Made by a program: the position numbers and the translations under genes | Shown here: in pieces, positions 40,190 through 48,176 of the stretch | Layout: each line of letters opens with the position of its first letter | Numbering within the stretch: position 1 is the first letter of the stretch | DNA from: UBA11346 sp038060575 | GTDB taxonomy: Bacteria; Planctomycetota; UBA11346 | Direction: 5' to 3' | DNA: 64,000 nt | Assembly: GCA_964652775.1 (NCBI GenBank) | Contig: CAZZAM010000011.1 | Span: forward strand, 36,903-100,902 | Notes under the pieces: generated by a model | Database searches by the model: none | Told to the model about the DNA's origin: nothing | The model's input: the letters and a program-made list of their open reading frames with translations, nothing else

Positions 40190-41851
40190 GTGTCCCGCGT
40201 GGCTGAGATACCCGTATTGCCCTTGATGCCCGATGGCGCTCTACCGCCCTCCATGCTGCTGTTACGTTGGCTGCAGCGCAATGCGACTCCGGTCCTGCGC
40301 AGCGCGTCGTTACCGCCAGGAAATCACGTATTACCAGACATCCTGCGCCTGGGCGGCGTGGCTGAACTCCAGCTTGATGATGCGCCGCGACCCATCATCC
40401 GCTGGGAAGGCACAGGCGGCGCCAGAGTCACCTTACGCGAGCGTGGCAATAGCACTGATCCAGCCGAGGACGCACCGCTGCATTGTGGCGCACTTCCAGC
40501 TCGCGCTGGTTTCGCTGGTTGGGATGCCGGTCCCCTGCAGGCGCTCCTAGATCTTGCCCGACTTGAAGACGCCAGCGCCGCAGTCGGAGCTGGTCAAGGC
40601 GCGTCATGGGACGGATTGTTGGCCGCTGGCAATTGGAGCAGTCCCGGACGTCGCCCTCCGGTCACTGCATTGGTTGGCCGTGGCGGCGAAGGTCTCGGCG
40701 CCTGGAATCCGATCGCACTCGCACGCCCGTGTTTGGTTGCATTACAACCCAGTGATCTGCCCGCGCCCTGGTCGCTCATCGATGATGCCGGTGCACGCCA
40801 TCCCGTTCAGCCTGCCGAAGGTCCCATGGGACCAACCTGGCTGGTCCAAATTCCGCTCGGTCCGCTGGCCGGGACCAGCTTGAAACTTAGCGACGAACCG
40901 ACTCAGGGCGCGCACTGGGAAGTGGACACCAACGTCATCGACAACGGTCGCGTGCGCGCCGAGCTCGACAGCTATGGCCAGATTACACGCCTCTGTTGGG
41001 ACGGTGTTTTCGCCGATCTATCCGGCCCGGTCTGCGCACCAGCGGTTGACGGCCTCCCACTCGCAGGCAATGCGGACATCAGCGTACTGGAAGATGGCCC
41101 GGTACGCGCACGCATTGCTGTGCGGCGCGACACCGCCAACGGACGCCTTGATCTCGTCTACACGTTGCATGCCCACGAGGACCACCTCCGCGTCACCGCA
41201 ACGTGGAGCGGCGAGGCCGGCTGTTGGATCGATCACGCCACCGCTCAGCGCTCGGCCGATCTGCATCTGGCTGTTGAAGGTGCGCGCTGGGTGATCGCGC
41301 AAAATGCCAGCGCCATTACCACACCGATGGAACCAACACCGGGCGTACGCTGGGCTTGTCTGACTGATCCAGCCGGACGCGGCATTGCCGCCGTCGGCGG
41401 TCGCGCGATGACCGTCCACGCCTGGGCCGGACACCTCCGCGTGCTCGCAGCGCCAAGCGCGAGCTGGGCACTCGCCGCACCGCGTCGGCAACCCGGCGCG
41501 CTCACCCTCGGCCAACTGGCCGAACACCTCGCCGTACCCGGACGCACCTTGCCGAGTGGCATTGATATTCCGCGACCATTCCGCCTCGCTGAACTCGGCG
41601 GCCTCGTTCCGCTGTGGATCAGCCGACCTGATGGCTGGGACGGCGAACTGCTACTTGCCGAACAGACCGGCTGCCGCGCCAGAACCTGGCTGCTTCCACG
41701 GCAAAAACCGACAACTGCGTCTGCCTGCTGGAAAGTTGACGCGCAAGGAAACCGCCTCGCTCCCTGCCCACCGAGTCCCGAAGGTGATGGCTGGCAGATC
41801 GATGCCGCACCGGGGGAGATTCTGTTGGTGCGGTGGAAGGTGACGGGGTGA
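40190..41851 (+). CDS. GH38 C-terminal-like beta-sandwich protein without catalytic domain
   Basis: A 553-residue cytoplasmic protein. Residues about 240-430 resemble the beta-sandwich after the catalytic barrel of alpha-mannosidases: VIDNGRVRAELDSYGQITRL, DGPVRARIAV, LVYTLHAHEDHLRVTATW. The end (GWQIDAAPGEILLVRWKV) also fits that family. The GH38 catalytic domain is absent; the first 200 residues are unrelated and carry no motif I know. There is no signal peptide. It may bind or trim a polymer, or be a leftover of a larger enzyme. GTG start; AAGG lies just before it. Confidence 0.65.
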   Translation: MSRVAEIPVLPLMPDGALPPSMLLLRWLQRNATPVLRSASLPPGNHVLPDILRLGGVAELQLDDAPRPIIRWEGTGGARVTLRERGNSTDPAEDAPLHCGALPARAGFAGWDAGPLQALLDLARLEDASAAVGAGQGASWDGLLAAGNWSSPGRRPPVTALVGRGGEGLGAWNPIALARPCLVALQPSDLPAPWSLIDDAGARHPVQPAEGPMGPTWLVQIPLGPLAGTSLKLSDEPTQGAHWEVDTNVIDNGRVRAELDSYGQITRLCWDGVFADLSGPVCAPAVDGLPLAGNADISVLEDGPVRARIAVRRDTANGRLDLVYTLHAHEDHLRVTATWSGEAGCWIDHATAQRSADLHLAVEGARWVIAQNASAITTPMEPTPGVRWACLTDPAGRGIAAVGGRAMTVHAWAGHLRVLAAPSASWALAAPRRQPGALTLGQLAEHLAVPGRTLPSGIDIPRPFRLAELGGLVPLWISRPDGWDGELLLAEQTGCRARTWLLPRQKPTTASACWKVDAQGNRLAPCPPSPEGDGWQIDAAPGEILLVRWKVTG

Positions 41852-41864
41852 CTCGCATCCAGGC

Positions 41865-42623
41865 TTATTTGAGGATCAGCGAAATAGGATAATGATCAGA
41901 ACTGATCTTGAGGTGCCTGGTGAACTCTTTGCCGGACAATCCAGCAGATAACAGAATGCGGTCTATGCGCCGTGAAGGCTCGTTGTCGAATTTCGTGTTG
42001 GCCGCATAGCGATTCTGAATCACGTCATAGGTGAACTCCTGCTTCTCCTTGCCGTGATCGGTGTATTTCTCAAGAAGGGCAACCTCCTTGTCCTTGTCGC
42101 CGAAATTAAAATCGCCAAGGATGATGAATTGCGCTGTTTTCGTTTCTTTTTCTATCTCACGCAATTGGACCATCCGCTTCTCTGTGTCATCGAGCATACT
42201 ATCGAGGTGCACATTGATCACATCGACATCAGCGTCTCCACGCTTGATGGTGGTTACGAGTGCAACCCGACCCATCCCGCTGGTCAGTTGAATCACGCGA
42301 GTTTTCACGATCGGAGTTTTCGCCAATGTGACATTCCCATAGCGGCCATGGATCTCGCCGAATATTTTTAATCCGTTGTCTTTGCAGAAGACAACCAACT
42401 GATCGTAGAAAAATGGGGTGACCTCCTGCAGCGCAATGAGATCTGCATTTAGCTCTTTGATGTCCTTCAGCACCGACCCATAGCGGCCATCACGACCAGA
42501 AGCGTTATCAAACCACACGTTGAAGGAAGCAAGTTCAAGCTCGGCGGCTCCTCCGCTGCACATCAGCAGCAAGACGATGAGTGGCCTTAGTAACAACCCA
42601 GACCATGACGGAAAATGTCCCAT
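41865..42623 (-). CDS. exported endonuclease/exonuclease/phosphatase-family protein
   Basis: A 252-residue secreted protein: signal peptide (LLRPLIVLLLMCSGGAAE), then the EEP fold with ASFNVWFDN, LIALQEV, INVHLDSM, FIILGDFNFG, RRIDRILL and SSDHYPISL. All catalytic motifs are in place (Asn, Glu, Asp-x-Asn and the final Asp-His). Substrates in this family range from DNA to phospholipids and inositol phosphates, so nuclease or phosphatase activity cannot be decided. The DNA is more A/T-rich than its neighbours. Confidence 0.85.
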   Translation of the reverse strand: MGHFPSWSGLLLRPLIVLLLMCSGGAAELELASFNVWFDNASGRDGRYGSVLKDIKELNADLIALQEVTPFFYDQLVVFCKDNGLKIFGEIHGRYGNVTLAKTPIVKTRVIQLTSGMGRVALVTTIKRGDADVDVINVHLDSMLDDTEKRMVQLREIEKETKTAQFIILGDFNFGDKDKEVALLEKYTDHGKEKQEFTYDVIQNRYAANTKFDNEPSRRIDRILLSAGLSGKEFTRHLKISSDHYPISLILK

Positions 42624-42716
42624 TCAGCCGCCTCCCTGAATCCTAAGCGAACACTATCCCATCAGCACCCATCTGAAACCTGGAATTCAGACCAAATTAC
42701 CCGCGCGGGCAACTGC

Positions 42717-42764
42717 GGACCGCTCGCGCAGCGAGCCAAAACTCGCAGCTCGTAGCTCGCAGCT
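42717..42764. repeat. single arm of family C repeat
   Basis: CGCTCGCGCAGCGAGCC followed by a CGCAGCTCGTAGCTCGCAGC array corresponds, inverted, to the left arm and adjoining centre of the cassette at 1619-1752. No second arm is visible. A GGGCAA-TGAG-TTGCCC hairpin (42766-42781) follows, before dapA. Confidence 0.65.
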
Positions 42765-42825
42765 GGGGCAATGAGTTGCCCAGCCCATAGCGGCCCTATC
42801 GTCCCGCTCTCCACAGGAGCTCGTC

Positions 42826-43698
42826 ATGGCCTTCGCCGGTTCGCTTGTCGCCATCGTCACACCCTTCAACAATGATCAGGTGGATTTTGCGGCGTTGAAG
42901 AAGCACATCGACTGGCTGATCGACAATGGCAACCAGGGCATCATTCCCTGCGGTACGACCGGCGAGAGTGCGACGTTCAGCCACGATGAGCAGCACCGCG
43001 TCATCGGCGAGGTCGTGCAACATGTCCGTGGACGCGTGCCGGTGATCGCTGGTGCGGGTTCCAATTCGACACGCGAGGCAGTAAGTCTAGCCCAGGCCGC
43101 CGAACGACTCGGTGCCAACGGCATTCTCACGATCACACCGTACTACAACAAGCCGAACCAAGAAGGCATGTACCAGCACTTCAAGGCGGTGCGCGAAGCG
43201 GTGAAGATCCCCTTGGTGCTCTACAATGTTCCCAGCCGCACGGGCATCAACTTGGCTCCAGAAACTGCAGAGCGCTTGGCCAAGCTGGGCAACATCGATT
43301 CAATCAAGGATGCAGCGGGCAATCTGGAGCAGACCTGGGATCAACTCGCGCGCGGCGTGGGCGTGCTCTCGGGTGATGACGGCCTCGCCTTCCCGATGAT
43401 GGCACTCGGTGCACGTGGCGTGATCAGCGTGGTCGGCAATTTCGCACCACGTTTGCTGCGTGACATGTGCGATGCGGCGGCAGCCGGCAACCTGATCACC
43501 GCGCGCAAACATCACGGTGCTGTGGTTGAGCTCGCCAAACACGCCTTCGCTGACACCAATCCGATCCCCGTGAAGGCTGCTGTCGCAGCGCTCGGCTTCT
43601 GCCGCGAAGAATACCGTCTGCCGTTGGTCGGTCCGCAGCCAGCGAAACGCGAAGCACTCCTCGCCTGCATGCGCAAGCATGGGCTGATGCCCCAGTAG
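42826..43698 (+). CDS. dapA: 4-hydroxy-tetrahydrodipicolinate synthase
   Basis: Condenses pyruvate with aspartate semialdehyde at the entry to lysine and diaminopimelate synthesis; cytoplasmic tetramer. The 290 residues align with E. coli almost without gaps: T44 and T45 (CGTTGES), Y133 and R138 (VLYNVPSRTG) and the Schiff-base lysine K161 (DSIKDAAGN) fall at the same positions. An AGGAG lies 8 nt before the ATG. The region upstream has a family C arm and a small hairpin. Diaminopimelate synthesis suggests that the cell makes peptidoglycan. Confidence 0.95.
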   Translation: MAFAGSLVAIVTPFNNDQVDFAALKKHIDWLIDNGNQGIIPCGTTGESATFSHDEQHRVIGEVVQHVRGRVPVIAGAGSNSTREAVSLAQAAERLGANGILTITPYYNKPNQEGMYQHFKAVREAVKIPLVLYNVPSRTGINLAPETAERLAKLGNIDSIKDAAGNLEQTWDQLARGVGVLSGDDGLAFPMMALGARGVISVVGNFAPRLLRDMCDAAAAGNLITARKHHGAVVELAKHAFADTNPIPVKAAVAALGFCREEYRLPLVGPQPAKREALLACMRKHGLMPQ

Positions 43699-43716
43699 AT
43701 CCGGCGCATCGCTTCC

Positions 43717-44502
43717 ATGCGACATCCCAAGCGCCAGAAACCGCCGATCATCATCCTGAAGCTTGATGACTTATCGCAGCAGAATGGCGCCATCGTGCCC
43801 AACTTCGTTCGCATAGCGAAGCTGCTGGAAGAGCGGAAAATCACCGCCGGATTCGGTCTGATCTGCGCCGTCACCTGGCCTGGAGCGCAGCCATTGGCCG
43901 AATCTTCGCCAGAATATCTGGAACAGGTGAAACGGTGGCACCTCTCAGGTGCGTTCGAGATCTGGTTCCACGGCTGGGATCACGCCGCCCATGTCATCAA
44001 CAACGAGACATGCTGCGAGTTTTATGGCCGCTCATACGCGGAACAGAAACAGCGCTTTGATCGCGCTCAGCACATCGCTCAGGACAAACTCGGCTTCACC
44101 TTCACGTCGTTCGGTGCCGGTGGAACGATCAGTAAATTCTCGAGCCATGACGACAATACGTGCAAGGTATTGGCCCAGGATCCACATATCACCAATTGGA
44201 TGTACCCCTCGCCCATCGATGCCGCTGGACAGCGATTAGAGGCTACGAGCAAGATCAAGATCCTCGACCGCGTCATGGGTGTCAATTTGGAGAAGGGCGT
44301 CGGCAACCCCGACTTCAACTGGTTCTTGGAAAACTATAACCAACACCCAGAACGTGACTATTTCGTTCTACAAGGACATCCCAATCCCTGGGACACCGAT
44401 GAAAAATGGCAACAGGTTACGAAGATCCTCGACTTCTTAATCGCCGAGAAGGCCGTCTTCATGCAACCGTCTGCATACGCCGCGACGACGACGAAGAAGT
44501 AA
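43717..44502 (+). CDS. polysaccharide-deacetylase-like protein
   Basis: A 261-residue protein, 18 nt after dapA. IIILKLDDLSQQ at the start and WFHGWDHAAH near residue 90 fit the NodB/DUF2334-type deacetylase fold (Asp and His metal ligands), with SFGAGG and a late FVLQGHPNPW as further fold elements. No signal peptide, so either cytoplasmic or exported by another route. The substrate is unknown. The stop is followed by a family A cassette. Confidence 0.75.
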   Translation: MRHPKRQKPPIIILKLDDLSQQNGAIVPNFVRIAKLLEERKITAGFGLICAVTWPGAQPLAESSPEYLEQVKRWHLSGAFEIWFHGWDHAAHVINNETCCEFYGRSYAEQKQRFDRAQHIAQDKLGFTFTSFGAGGTISKFSSHDDNTCKVLAQDPHITNWMYPSPIDAAGQRLEATSKIKILDRVMGVNLEKGVGNPDFNWFLENYNQHPERDYFVLQGHPNPWDTDEKWQQVTKILDFLIAEKAVFMQPSAYAATTTKK

Positions 44503-44519
44503 CCCTAAACGCCGCGATT

Positions 44520-44664
44520 CAAGGCAACCGCAGAGGCGCAGAGGCCGCTGAGATCGCAGAGGAGAAGAAAAAAGGATCGTCACCTAGCGGTTGATCGGTG
44601 TACGGAACACCTGTTTGTCCAACCTCAATTCTCTGCGTCCTCAGCGGCCTCTGCGGTTACCTTG
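44520..44664 (+). repeat. inverted-repeat cassette, family A copy 4
   Basis: Left arm CAAGGCAACCGCAGAGGCGC; the right arm is shorter than in other copies (one CTCTGCG unit missing) and ends GGTTACCTTGG. The centre (GGATCGTCACC, GTTGATCGG, GGAACACC) matches copy 5. It lies between two convergent genes. Confidence 0.87.
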
Positions 44665-44682
44665 GCTGAATCCCGCAACCGC

Positions 44683-45426
44683 TCATCGACTGATTATTTC
44701 CTTCATCTCACGCACCGCGCGATCCATGCCGACGAGCACGGCGCGGCTAACGATGCTGTGCCCGATATTCATCTCGCGCAGTCCAGGCAGATCAAGCAAG
44801 TCACTTACATTGGCGTAGTTGATGCCATGTCCGGCATGCAGGCGCAGTCCGCGCGCAGTTGCTTCTTTCGCAGCATCGTGCAGGCGCGTGCGTTCGCGTT
44901 TCAGTCGTGCATTACTCGCGTCGCCCTTGCACGCAGCCCAGGCATTGGCCCAACTGCCGGTGTGCAGCTCGACGGCCTGTGCACCAATTGACGCCGCGGC
45001 GGAAATGGTCACCGGATCGGGTTCAACAAAGATGGATACGACGCAGCCCTTCACCACCAATCGCTCAACCGTGCGTCGCAACTGCAAGTCGTTGAGCTTT
45101 ACTGATAGCCCACCTTCAGTCGTGACTTCCTGGCGGTTTTCCGGCACCAGACAGATCTGATCCGGCAGAACCTCCAAGGCGAGTTCCAACACGCCGCCCT
45201 CTTCGCGTGGAGCAAGTTCGAGATTGAGCGTCCCGCGGACAGTCTGCTTGAGCAACCGCAGATCGCGATCCTGAATGTGACGGCGATCTTGACGGACATG
45301 CACGGTGATGCCGTCGGCGCCAGCAAGCTCAGCAATGACCGCCGCAGCGATCGGATCAGGCTCCGTGCCGCGACGGGCCTGACGAATGGTGGCTACGTGG
45401 TCGATATTGACGCCGAGTTTGATCAT
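44683..45426 (-). CDS. pdxJ: pyridoxine 5'-phosphate synthase
   Basis: Closes the pyridine ring from 3-amino-2-oxopropyl phosphate and deoxyxylulose phosphate; cytoplasmic barrel. MIKLGVNIDHVATIRQARRG, TVHVRQDRRHI, LNLELAP, HTGSWANAW and RLHAGHGINYAN are all family-specific, and the 247 residues are normal. The usual HLRED motif reads HVRQD here, so the Glu is Gln. The start is MIKLG at 45426, since the family begins there. Divergent from bioF; a family F repeat fills the gap between them. Confidence 0.95.
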   Translation of the reverse strand: MIKLGVNIDHVATIRQARRGTEPDPIAAAVIAELAGADGITVHVRQDRRHIQDRDLRLLKQTVRGTLNLELAPREEGGVLELALEVLPDQICLVPENRQEVTTEGGLSVKLNDLQLRRTVERLVVKGCVVSIFVEPDPVTISAAASIGAQAVELHTGSWANAWAACKGDASNARLKRERTRLHDAAKEATARGLRLHAGHGINYANVSDLLDLPGLREMNIGHSIVSRAVLVGMDRAVREMKEIISR

Positions 45427-45458
45427 AGAGCCGGGATCATTGCTATGTAGACGCATTT

Positions 45459-45556
45459 GGAAGGATGAACACAAAAGGATGAAGGATGAAGGCAGAAGGA
45501 TGAAAACATGCGTGTCAGGGTTGGTGGTCTGGCCCTTCCTCCTTCATCCTTCTTAC
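45459..45556. repeat. inverted-repeat cassette, family F (AAGGATGA units)
   Basis: The left arm (45460-45505) is a 7-bp-period array of AGGATGA/AGGCAGA units; the right arm (45534-45555) is its inverse, CCTTCCTCCTTCATCC. The centre is about 28 bp. It occupies the shared 5' region of pdxJ and bioF, so any promoter for either gene lies in or beside it. Confidence 0.8.
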
Positions 45557-45610
45557 TTTCCCTATTCCTCCTGTTGCTCCAAGGCTACGCCCCCCGACCC
45601 TATCCCGCTC

Positions 45611-46831
45611 ATGGGACACGAACCACCGCCGACTTATGCCGAGATGCGCGCTGCGCTGGGAACCGAGTTGGCAGATATTGCCGCCGCCGGATCGCTGCGT
45701 CGCCGGATCGCAATTGATTCGCGTGGCGGACGTTCGGTTGTAGTTCACGAACATGGCAAGCGACACCGCCTGATCAACTGGGCCTCAAACGATTACCTCG
45801 GTGCTTCCGCACACTTGCTGGTGAAGAACGGGGCCATGCGTGCTATGCGGCGCTTCGGACCCGGCAGTGGTGCCGCACGCTTGCTCGCTGGCGGTCTGCG
45901 CTGCCATCGTCAACTTGAGGAACGCATCGCCCGTTGGCTTGGTCGTGAAGAATGCCTGCTCACCACCACCGGCTATCAGGCAAACTGCGCGGCTCTGGTG
46001 GCCCTGGCTTGCGAAGTCGAGTGTGTTGTCCTCCTCGATCGACTCTGTCACGCGTCGCTGTACGACGGCACCAAGTTGTCGAACGCACAGATGCTGCGCT
46101 TCAAGCACAATGACGTCGATGATCTTGCACGGCGACTAGAACAAACCGTCGGCGCACGTCGGCGGATCGTCTGTGTCGAATCAGTCTATTCGATGGACGG
46201 CGACGAGGCGCCACTCGCGGCAATTCACGCGCTGTGTCGAGCGCATGGCGCGTTGTTGCTGGTTGATGAAGCGCACGCCCTCGGCGTCCTCGGCCCGCAC
46301 GGACGCGGACTCTGTGCTGAAGTTGGCATCGTTCCCGACCTCTGGATAGCCAATTGTTCCAAAACACTCGCCGCGCAAGGCGGACTCATCGCTGGCGACC
46401 GCGATCTCATCGAACTCATCGTCAATCGTGGACGCGCGTTCATCTTCTCGACCGCACCGGTTCCCGCCGCCAGCGGTGCGGCGGTTGGCGCATTGAACCT
46501 GATCCGCAACCGTCCGGAATTGCAAACCCAGTTGGCCGACGCCGCTCAGGAAATCCGCCGCGGGCTGCAAGCCCAGGGCTGGGATGTTCCACCCGGCCGC
46601 ACGCCCATCATTCCCGTCCTGATCGGCGATGAAGCGCCGACGTTGGCGCTGTCAGCTGCGCTGCGCGATCTCGGTCATTGGGCACCGGCCATCCGTCCGC
46701 CAACCGTTCCACCTGGGCAATGTCGGCTGCGCATCACCGTGACCGCTGGTCATACGGCGGCAGATCGTAAACGACTGCTGAAAGCCTGCGCCTCGCTGAA
46801 AACGAAACACCCGGGAACGCCGATCTCCTGA
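45611..46831 (+). CDS. bioF: BioF/KBL-type PLP-dependent acyl-CoA:amino acid synthase
   Basis: From the ATG at 45611 the product is 406 residues of the alpha-oxoamine synthase family; 8-amino-7-oxononanoate synthase (biotin pathway) is the best guess. GSGAARLLAGGLRCHRQLE, VDEAHALGVLG (D219 and H222) and the PLP lysine K251 in NCSKTLAAQGG are clear. Serine palmitoyltransferase- or KBL-like function cannot be excluded without biotin neighbours, and none are here. The frame is open upstream through the family F repeat to 45386. The last residues (PGTPIS) and the stop come from the hairpin repeat at 46813-46898. Confidence 0.82.
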   Translation: MGHEPPPTYAEMRAALGTELADIAAAGSLRRRIAIDSRGGRSVVVHEHGKRHRLINWASNDYLGASAHLLVKNGAMRAMRRFGPGSGAARLLAGGLRCHRQLEERIARWLGREECLLTTTGYQANCAALVALACEVECVVLLDRLCHASLYDGTKLSNAQMLRFKHNDVDDLARRLEQTVGARRRIVCVESVYSMDGDEAPLAAIHALCRAHGALLLVDEAHALGVLGPHGRGLCAEVGIVPDLWIANCSKTLAAQGGLIAGDRDLIELIVNRGRAFIFSTAPVPAASGAAVGALNLIRNRPELQTQLADAAQEIRRGLQAQGWDVPPGRTPIIPVLIGDEAPTLALSAALRDLGHWAPAIRPPTVPPGQCRLRITVTAGHTAADRKRLLKACASLKTKHPGTPIS

Positions 46832-46898
46832 TCGGCCCGGGGCAATGGAGGTCGCTGTTCAACGTGTGATGCGAGCCGATCAGGAGATCGGCGTTCCC
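46813..46898. repeat. REP-like inverted pair, family H
   Basis: Two exact 24-nt copies in opposite orientation (46813-46836 and 46875-46898). Each also holds its own hairpin, GCCGATC-TCCT-GATCGGC. The 38-bp centre is unique. The left copy encodes the end and stop of bioF. Confidence 0.85.
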
Positions 46899-46920
46899 AG
46901 GGGCCGCCCGCGAAAAAAAA

Positions 46921-47394
46921 TCAGTTCAATGACTTGACGATGGAGGCAATCATCGAGCGCTGGGAGCCGCGTAGACCATGAACGGCCAACGCCAGTGAGT
47001 CGCCTAAAATCGCTTCGGATCGCTTGAGCAGCGCCACAACGGCAGCGACGCCGCCCGACTTACGACCGGCTGGACGACCACGACGCGCTTTCGCTGGACG
47101 ACCGCGCTTGGCGGGGCGACCACGCTTGGCTGGACGGCCGCGCTTGGCTGGACGGCCGCGCTTGGCTGCCTGAGCAGGCTTACTCTTGCCCGGACCTACC
47201 AACTTCATGACTTCCAGGTTGGAGAGACCCAGCAGCTTGGCGTATTTCTTGACGCTCCGCGCATTCGGTCGGCTCTTACCACGCAAAACGGCGCGGAAGG
47301 ACGGCAGACTCAGGTCAACTGAGCGAGCTGCTGCAGTTGCGCTGATCTTAGCGGATTTGAGTTTGGCGGTAATCGCGACGACGAGATTCGACAT
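46921..47394 (-). CDS. XRE-like HTH protein with AT-hook repeats
   Basis: A 157-residue, strongly basic protein. Residues 18-60 look like an XRE-type helix-turn-helix (ISATAAARSVDLSLPSF, VLRGKSRPNARSVKKYAKLLG). Residues 78-110 are four KRGRPA repeats and a final RRGRPAG, the GRP core of AT-hooks that bind the minor groove of A/T-rich DNA. A helical end follows. At the DNA level the repeats are partly exact 18-bp tandem units. A nucleoid-associated or silencing role is likely. Single-gene unit divergent from 47470. Confidence 0.75.
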   Translation of the reverse strand: MSNLVVAITAKLKSAKISATAAARSVDLSLPSFRAVLRGKSRPNARSVKKYAKLLGLSNLEVMKLVGPGKSKPAQAAKRGRPAKRGRPAKRGRPAKRGRPAKARRGRPAGRKSGGVAAVVALLKRSEAILGDSLALAVHGLRGSQRSMIASIVKSLN

Positions 47395-47469
47395 GTATGC
47401 TCCACGACGGGGGTTGAGCGGGTACTATTCCGCTTCCGACGCATGGCCGGAATGATACATGGTCTATTC

Positions 47470-47970
47470 ATGCTTGGCAAGATACGTCCCTGTTTGGTGC
47501 TGTGCGCACTTACAATAATGCTATCAGCCGTGGACGATGCGATCGCCGTGGGATCGACCGGACTCAGCGTACGCCCAGCAGCAGGATGGGTGCGTCAGGA
47601 CAGCGGGATATTCTTACTGCGTGGTCCAGGTAAAGATGGAACTCTTGCGCCACGATTTGTCGTGAGCATTGTCAGTGGCAGTATCGACGCCACCGTCAGT
47701 TCCATACGCACACGATTCCGTCGCGTAGTCGCTGGCAACGAGTTACTCAGTGAAGATGACGTGCCGTTGGGCGGTCGCGCCTGGCATCGCCTACGCACGC
47801 GTCTAGCCATGGGGCCGCTCGTGCTCAGTCAATCGATCTGGATTAGCTCAGTCCGCGAGCGCACCGTCATCGCCGTACTCTCGTCCGACGATGATCGCTT
47901 GAGCGCGAACCTAACGCTGGGATCAGACATGGTCGCCTCGCTGCGCGATATCCGACCGGCAACGCCATAA
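47470..47970 (+). CDS. exported hypothetical protein
   Basis: From MLGKIRP the product is 166 residues, with a signal peptide (RPCLVLCALTIMLSAVDDAIA) and a mixed alpha/beta mature domain (GLSVRPAAGWVRQDSGIFLL) that resembles small PsbP/DcrB-like exported proteins. An ATG 27 nt upstream (47443) would give a longer n-region; neither has a good Shine-Dalgarno. A family A cassette follows after 35 nt. Confidence 0.65.
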   Translation: MLGKIRPCLVLCALTIMLSAVDDAIAVGSTGLSVRPAAGWVRQDSGIFLLRGPGKDGTLAPRFVVSIVSGSIDATVSSIRTRFRRVVAGNELLSEDDVPLGGRAWHRLRTRLAMGPLVLSQSIWISSVRERTVIAVLSSDDDRLSANLTLGSDMVASLRDIRPATP

Positions 47971-48005
47971 GCGCAATCAACCTAAAGTCGGCGCTGGAAA
48001 AGACT

Positions 48006-48161
48006 CCAAGGCAACCGCTGAGGCGCAGAGGCCGCTGAGATCGCAGAGGAGAATACGACTGGATCGGCACCCGGTGGGTGATCGGCAGCGGAAACAGCAC
48101 TGTCTCCTAACCCCAATCCTCTGCGATCTCAGCGGCCTCTGCGCCTCAGCGGTTGCCTTGG
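48006..48161 (+). repeat. inverted-repeat cassette, family A copy 5
   Basis: The best-preserved copy: arms CCAAGGCAACCGCTGAGGCG and CGCCTCAGCGGTTGCCTTGG, 156 bp in all. The centre runs GGATCGGCACCCGGTGGGTG, ATCGGCAGCGGAAACAGCAC, TGTCTCCTAACCCC and is shared, with changes, by copies 2, 3 and 4. It lies between convergent genes. Confidence 0.9.
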
Positions 48162-48176
48162 ATTGCGGTGTTTAGA

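Noticed and set aside
44520..44664. Direct-looking repeats of CGCAGAGG considered as a CRISPR array.
   Set aside because: Units of 7-9 bp without spacers of constant length, arranged as inverted arms; no cas genes in the window.
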